Source: Streptomyces griseoluteus (GTDB taxonomy: Bacteria; Actinomycetota; Actinomycetes; Streptomycetales; Streptomycetaceae). From it: DNA of 64,000 nt. Under the pieces are notes generated by a model. It worked only from the letters and a program-made list of their open reading frames with translations, made no database searches and was not told where the DNA came from. The DNA lies in contig NZ_SRRU01000017.1 in the NCBI RefSeq assembly GCF_004784465.1, positions 1-64,000 on the forward strand. The letters are read 5' to 3'. The position numbers and the translations under genes are program-made. This document shows positions 60,256 to 64,000 of this stretch, piece by piece; the stretch's first letter is position 1; each line of letters begins with the position of its first letter.

Positions 60256-60440
60256 TCAAAGCACGGGCAGGCTCTGCCCGAGACCGCAGGAGCGCCTCGT
60301 CCGGTACTGCGACGGCGTGCATCCCATGGTGCGGCGGAAGCTCCGCGAGAAGTGCTCGGAACCGGAGAATCCGCAGCGCCGTCCTCTACGGGCGATGGTG
60401 TCGTCGCCCGAGTACGACAGCTGGACGCGAACAGATACCG
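60256..60440 (-). pseudogene. AraC-family regulator, C-terminal remnant
   Basis: On the minus strand an open frame ends with a TGA at 60256-60258 and reads SYSGDDTIARRGRRCGFSGS then EHFSRSFRRTMGCTPSQYRT, the second helix-turn-helix of AraC proteins (compare FSRxFRRxxGxTPSxYR). No upstream domain or start is present. The remnant occupies most of the 418-bp gap between the response regulator and the sulfatase; the rest of the gap shows nothing else. Confidence 0.7.
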
Positions 60441-60624
60441 GGTCACCAGTTCCCCGGCGAGCATCACCGTGACATCTCCGAAGTAGACCTTGGCCTCGGC
60501 ACCGGGCCTATGGGACGCGCACCTCGGCTGATGAGCTGGGCCTTTCGGCACCACAAGGAATCCACAAGAAGCGCTTTTACTCTCGCTGGCCCACCGACCG
60601 GCAGACCAGTGGGAGTTGAGAGTG

Positions 60625-62163
60625 ATGCACGGATCGTCAGTAGGTAGGAGTGCGGCAGGGCAGGTCCTGCTGTGGGTTGCCATGGCCGCCGCGCTGCTGG
60701 TCGGGTGCTCGGCAGCGCCCGGCAAGAGCGCGGCGGTCGGGGCGTCCGCATCCTCGTCGGCGGGGAGTTCTGAACAGGGCCGCAAGCCCAACATCATCTA
60801 TGTACTCACCGACGACCTCTCCTGGAATCTCGTGCGGTATATGCCGCACGTTCAGCAGATGAGCAAGCAGGGGACGACGTTCTCGAACTACTTCGTCACC
60901 GACTCGCTCTGCTGCCCCTCGCGTTCCTCGATACTCACGGGGCAGTACCCCCACAACACCGGGGTCTTCACCAACAACGGGGACGACGGAGGCTACGGCG
61001 CCTTCATGAAGAACGGCGACGAGAAGAAGTGCTACGCGCCGGCTCTTCAGAAGGCCGGCTACCGCACAGGCTTCATGGGCAAGTACCTCAACGGCTACCA
61101 GCCGAAGGACGCCAGCGGTACCGGTCACCCGTACGTGCCTCCGGGCTGGAACGAATGGGACGTGGCCGGCAACGGGTATCCAGAGTTCAACTACGACCTC
61201 AACGAGAACGGCAAGGTCGTCCACTACGGCCATGACCCGCAGGACTACCTGACCGACGTGGTGTCCGCCAAGGCGGTCTCCTTCATCGGTTCCTCGGCGG
61301 CGGACAGCAAGCCGTTCATGCTGGAACTCGCCACCTTCGCGCCGCACGGGCCCTCCACGCCCGCGCCCCGCGACGCCGACAGCTACCCGGGGCTCAAGGC
61401 ACCCAGGAGCGCCGCCTACGATCGGCTGCCCGCGCAGGCACCGAAGTGGCAGGCCGATCTCAAGCCCCTGAGCGACAAGGAGAAGACGCAGATCGACCGC
61501 AAGTTCGCCAAGCGGGTCCGCTCGGTTCAGGCCGTCGACCGGATGATCGGCCGCCTGGAGGACGTGCTGAAGGAGAAGGGGCTCGCGGACGACACGTATC
61601 TGGTCTTCGGTTCGGACAACGGCTTCCACATGGGTGAGCACCGGCTGCGGCCGGGCAAGCAGACCGCCTTCGACACCGATATCCGCGTCCCCATGATGGT
61701 GACAGGGCCCGATGTGCCGGCGGGGCGGACCGCCTCCCAGCTGGTGCAGAACACCGATCTCAATCCGACGTTCCAGCAGCTCGCGGGGCTGAAGCCGCCC
61801 TCGGCCGTGGACGGTCTCAGCCTTGTCGGCCTCTTCCACGGATCGTCGCCGAAGGACTGGCGTGAGTCCGTTCTGGTCGAGCATCACCATCCCGGAACGT
61901 CCAAGGGCGATCCCGACGCGGCTCCGAAGGACAGCGGCAATCCGCCATCGTACGAGGCGCTTCGGACCGCAGACAGTCTCTGGGTCGAGTACGCGGACGG
62001 GGAACGCGAGTATTACGACACGCAGGCCGATCCCGCTGAGCTTAAGAATCTCGCAGGCAGTCTGAGCGACGGGAAAGAGAAGGCCCTGCACGAGACCTTG
62101 ACCGCGCTCGCCCGTTGTTCGGGCTCCGAGTCCTGCCGGGACGCGTCGCGGCTGCACCAGTAG
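60625..62163 (+). CDS. Sulfatase-family lipoprotein
   Basis: 512 residues. A lipobox (ALLVGCSA) follows the hydrophobic segment, so it is probably a membrane-anchored lipoprotein outside the cell. Sulfatase motifs: metal Asp pair in YVLTDDLSW, formylglycine site CCPSRSSILTGQ (C-x-P-S-R), and SDNGFHMGEHRL. It should hydrolyse sulfate esters, perhaps of polysaccharides. ATG 60625 was chosen with GGGAG nine bases upstream; GTG 60622 and TTG 60616 are in frame. Divergent from the two-component system. Confidence 0.9.
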   Translation: MHGSSVGRSAAGQVLLWVAMAAALLVGCSAAPGKSAAVGASASSSAGSSEQGRKPNIIYVLTDDLSWNLVRYMPHVQQMSKQGTTFSNYFVTDSLCCPSRSSILTGQYPHNTGVFTNNGDDGGYGAFMKNGDEKKCYAPALQKAGYRTGFMGKYLNGYQPKDASGTGHPYVPPGWNEWDVAGNGYPEFNYDLNENGKVVHYGHDPQDYLTDVVSAKAVSFIGSSAADSKPFMLELATFAPHGPSTPAPRDADSYPGLKAPRSAAYDRLPAQAPKWQADLKPLSDKEKTQIDRKFAKRVRSVQAVDRMIGRLEDVLKEKGLADDTYLVFGSDNGFHMGEHRLRPGKQTAFDTDIRVPMMVTGPDVPAGRTASQLVQNTDLNPTFQQLAGLKPPSAVDGLSLVGLFHGSSPKDWRESVLVEHHHPGTSKGDPDAAPKDSGNPPSYEALRTADSLWVEYADGEREYYDTQADPAELKNLAGSLSDGKEKALHETLTALARCSGSESCRDASRLHQ

Positions 62164-62303
62164 CCGTTGGGGCATCGAGCAGGCCGTGACGGTCACGGAC
62201 ACCCGGCTCCACGGGAGGGCGACCGCGCAGGCGTGGAACCGGCTACACCCCCGGCTGACCCGCCGGGGGTGCATGACTCGACCACGACGGCCCGCTGCCC
62301 AGC

Positions 62304-62400
62304 CCGGCGGCGGGCCGCACCTGGAGGCTGCTGCCACACCGCACTCGACGGCCACCCACCGATCAGCCGCGTAAACAACGCTGCGGGTCAATACACCTAG
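62304..62400 (+). mobile_element. IS481-family right-end remnant
   Basis: The plus-strand frame ending at TAG 62398-62400 reads CHTALDGHPPISRVNNAAGQ then YT, the C terminus of Streptomyces IS481-type transposases. Sequence upstream of about 62329 has lost its similarity. The terminal repeat lies at 62371-62395 and CCTAGG at 62396-62401, so the stop TAG is supplied by the CTAG target. Confidence 0.7.
62371..62395. repeat. IS481 right inverted repeat
   Basis: Matches the repeat at 209-233 in 19 of 25 positions and adjoins CCTAGG in the same way. It encodes VNNAAGQY of the transposase remnant. Confidence 0.65.
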
Positions 62401-62416
62401 GGCCTGTCCGAGAGCC

Positions 62417-62926
62417 CTAGAAGAGCACCCCTTCCTCGGCCCGCTCCGAGCCGCGTTCGAAGGCCAGCAGCCGCCGCTTGCGGTCCAGGCCGCCGCCGTA
62501 GCCCGTGAGGCTGCCGTCGGAGCCGACCACGCGGTGGCAGGGGACGATGATGCCGACCGGGTTGCGGCCGTTGGCGAGGCCGACCGCGCGGGAGGCGCCC
62601 GGAGTGCCGAGGGCGAGGGCGAGTTGGCCGTAGCTCCGGGTCTGCCCGTAGGGGATCTCGGTGAGCTGGTCCCACACCCTGCGCTGGAAGGGTGTGCCGT
62701 GCAGACCGAGCTGGACGGTGAATCGCCGGGTCTCACCGGCGAAGTAGGCCGCCAGCTGCTCCCGGGTCTCGCCGAAGACACGCAGGCTGTCGTCGCGCGG
62801 GCCGAAGCTGTCGTCGGCCGGGCGGTGCCGCTGGTCGGTCATGTACAGGCCGCACAGCGCGCCGTCGGCGTCCGCGACGAGGGTCAGCGGCCCGTAGGGG
62901 CTGTCGGTCACGGTGTGGTGTCGCAC
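62417..62926 (-). CDS. ogt: Methylated-DNA-[protein]-cysteine S-methyltransferase
   Basis: 169 residues. Catalytic Cys in VPCHRVVGSDG, preceded by YGQTRSYGQLALALGTPG and GLANGRNPVGI. Transfers a methyl group from O6-methylguanine to its own cysteine in one turnover. The GTG at 62926 follows AAGGA; ten bases separate it from the AlkA-type gene. Its stop lies 16 bp from the IS481 remnant. Confidence 0.95.
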   Translation of the reverse strand: MRHHTVTDSPYGPLTLVADADGALCGLYMTDQRHRPADDSFGPRDDSLRVFGETREQLAAYFAGETRRFTVQLGLHGTPFQRRVWDQLTEIPYGQTRSYGQLALALGTPGASRAVGLANGRNPVGIIVPCHRVVGSDGSLTGYGGGLDRKRRLLAFERGSERAEEGVLF

Positions 62927-62936
62927 GGGTAGTCCT

Positions 62937-64000
62937 TCAGGCCGGGAGGAAGTTGATCGGGTGGCTGTCGGTCGCCCACAGGTACTGCACGGCGTACGCC
63001 CGCCAGGGGCGCCATGCCTCGGCGCGGGCGGTGAGCGCTGCCGGGGTCGCGGGCAGACCGAGGGACCGGGCGGCCCGCCGGACCCCCAGGTCGGTCGGGA
63101 GGAAGGCGTCGGGGTCGCCGAGGGCCCGCATGGCGATGACGTCGGCGGTCCAGGGGCCGAAGCCGGGCAGTTCCAGCAGCCGGGCGCGGGCCTCGGCCCG
63201 GTCGGCCTCCACGCCGAGCTTCAGGGTGCCGTCCGCGAGCGCGCCGACCAGCGTGGTCAGCGTGGCGCGGCGGCTGCGTGGCATGGCGAGGGCCTCGGGG
63301 TCCACGGCGGCCAGCGCGTCGGGGTCGGGGAAGAGATGGGTGAGCCCGCCCTCGGGGTCGTCCAGCGGCTTGCCGTGCGCGGTGACCAGCCGCGCGGCGT
63401 GCGTACGGGCGGCGGCCGTGGACACCTGCTGCCCGAGCACCGCCCGTACGGCGAACTCCGCCTCGTCGACCGTGCGCGGCACCCGGCGCCCCGGCTCGGC
63501 GTCCACCAGCGGGGCGAGCAGCGGGTCGCCGCGCAGCCGCTCGTCCACGGCCACCGGGTCGGCGTCCAGGTCGAGCAGCCTCCGGCACCGGCTGATGGCC
63601 ACGGTGAGGTCGCGCAGATCGCTGAGCCCGATCCGGCAGCCGACGTGCGTCGCCCCGGGCGTGAGGGCGACGACGCCGTGCCCGTACGGCAGCCGCAGCG
63701 TGCGACGGTAGGCGCCGTCCCGCCACTCCTCCACGCCGGGTACGGCGGTGGCGGCGAGGTGCCCGAAGAGGTTGCCGGGGTTCAGCGGGGCCCGGAACGG
63801 CAGCCGGAGCGTGAGCGTGCCCGCGGTTCCGGCCGACCGGGCGCGGGGCGCGCGGGCGCGCAGGTCGGACGGGGCGAGGGCGAAGACCTCGCGGACGGTG
63901 TCGTTGAAGGTGCGGATGGAGGAGAACCCGGCGGCGAAGGCGACCTCCGCCATGGGCAGGGCGGTGGTCTCGATCAGCAGCCGCGCGGTCTGGGCACGCT
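62937..64000 (-). CDS. AlkA-type DNA glycosylase with N-terminal AraC-like HTH (partial, runs off right edge)
   Basis: The visible 354 codons begin inside an AraC helix-turn-helix (TARLLIETTALPMAEVAFAA then GFSSIRTFNDTVREVF) that continues past the window edge, so the complete protein probably carries an Ada-like N terminus. The AlkA N domain (LTLRLPFRAPLNPGNLFGHL) and HhH-GPD glycosylase follow, with LLELPGFGPWTADVIAMR and the catalytic Asp in FLPTDLGVR. Removes alkylated bases. With Ogt it forms an adaptive-response-like alkylation repair pair. Confidence 0.92.
   Translation of the reverse strand, partial: RAQTARLLIETTALPMAEVAFAAGFSSIRTFNDTVREVFALAPSDLRARAPRARSAGTAGTLTLRLPFRAPLNPGNLFGHLAATAVPGVEEWRDGAYRRTLRLPYGHGVVALTPGATHVGCRIGLSDLRDLTVAISRCRRLLDLDADPVAVDERLRGDPLLAPLVDAEPGRRVPRTVDEAEFAVRAVLGQQVSTAAARTHAARLVTAHGKPLDDPEGGLTHLFPDPDALAAVDPEALAMPRSRRATLTTLVGALADGTLKLGVEADRAEARARLLELPGFGPWTADVIAMRALGDPDAFLPTDLGVRRAARSLGLPATPAALTARAEAWRPWRAYAVQYLWATDSHPINFLPA

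Noticed and set aside
1..62401. Composite transposon formed by the two IS481 ends
   Set aside because: The ends are only 19/25 identical, both elements lie to the left of their CTAG rather than facing each other as a composite would, and the interval contains core metabolic genes.
62398..62419. Inverted CTAGGGC/GCCCTAG pair near the Ogt stop
   Set aside because: A 7-bp stem with 10-base loop could be a weak terminator, but it includes the IS target CTAG, so its origin is ambiguous and it was not called.
1..64000. CRISPR arrays, tRNA or rRNA genes, secondary-metabolite assembly lines
   Set aside because: No regularly spaced repeats, no tRNA-like cloverleaf or rRNA sequence, and no PKS/NRPS modules were recognised.

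Overview
The window is chromosomal DNA from a high-GC actinomycete, almost certainly a Streptomyces. Codon third positions are nearly all G or C, GTG starts and leaderless -10/start arrangements are common, and many families are typical of the genus (DUF5753 regulators, SpoIIE-type PP2C phosphatases with a kinase-like domain, CocE-type hydrolases, crotonyl-CoA carboxylase/reductase). No tRNA, rRNA or CRISPR array was seen. Database searches were not possible, so all family calls come from motifs and recall.

Layout. 1-239 is the left end of an IS481-family insertion sequence that abuts the stop codon of a bile-acid:sodium-symporter-like transporter, which is divergent from a LysR regulator. 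2248-5862 holds a lone 1204-residue NACHT NTPase with a nuclease-fold-like domain, pentapeptide repeats and a beta-rich C terminus; it is the best candidate for an uncharacterised defence or signalling protein. 6.3-14.7 kb carries an acyl-CoA ligase, an aldo/keto reductase, a GH75 chitosanase, a methyltransferase, a TetR/hydrolase pair with a palindromic operator, a DUF5753 regulator and an OsmC protein. 14.8-21.4 kb is a membrane/metabolic block: a membrane-anchored alkaline-phosphatase-like protein, two metallo-beta-lactamase-fold hydrolases, a DedA protein and a PLP-fold enzyme that seems to lack its Schiff-base lysine. 21.4-27.8 kb contains a small surface protein, DUF6158, a PAP2-diacylglycerol kinase fusion, a second methyltransferase and a transketolase.

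27.9-32.9 kb is a four-gene peptidase operon (M55 D-aminopeptidase, M20, S9, S66 LD-carboxypeptidase) whose gene ends overlap or nearly touch; it fits recycling of D-amino-acid or cell-wall peptides. 33-43.4 kb has a methyltransferase, a PAS/GAF/PP2C/HATPase phosphatase, an MFS exporter with a three-repeat C-terminal extension, an SRPBCC protein, and an Rv2578c-like radical SAM gene preceded by a LexA-type box. 43.7-54.7 kb is the ethylmalonyl-CoA pathway: a duplicated 3-hydroxyacyl-CoA dehydrogenase, a TetR regulator, then ccr-meaA-mcl-mch-mcd, followed by psd and pssA. The ccr promoter carries two perfect palindromes.

54.7-64 kb includes glycerate kinase, a Nudix hydrolase, a frameshifted small membrane gene, a Sir2 deacylase, a decayed NF041680-type transposase, a two-component system, an AraC remnant, a sulfatase lipoprotein, an IS481 right-end remnant, and an alkylation-repair pair (Ogt and an AraC-HTH/AlkA protein running off the right edge). 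Decayed genes are concentrated between 56.4 and 62.4 kb, marking this as the most rearranged part of the window.
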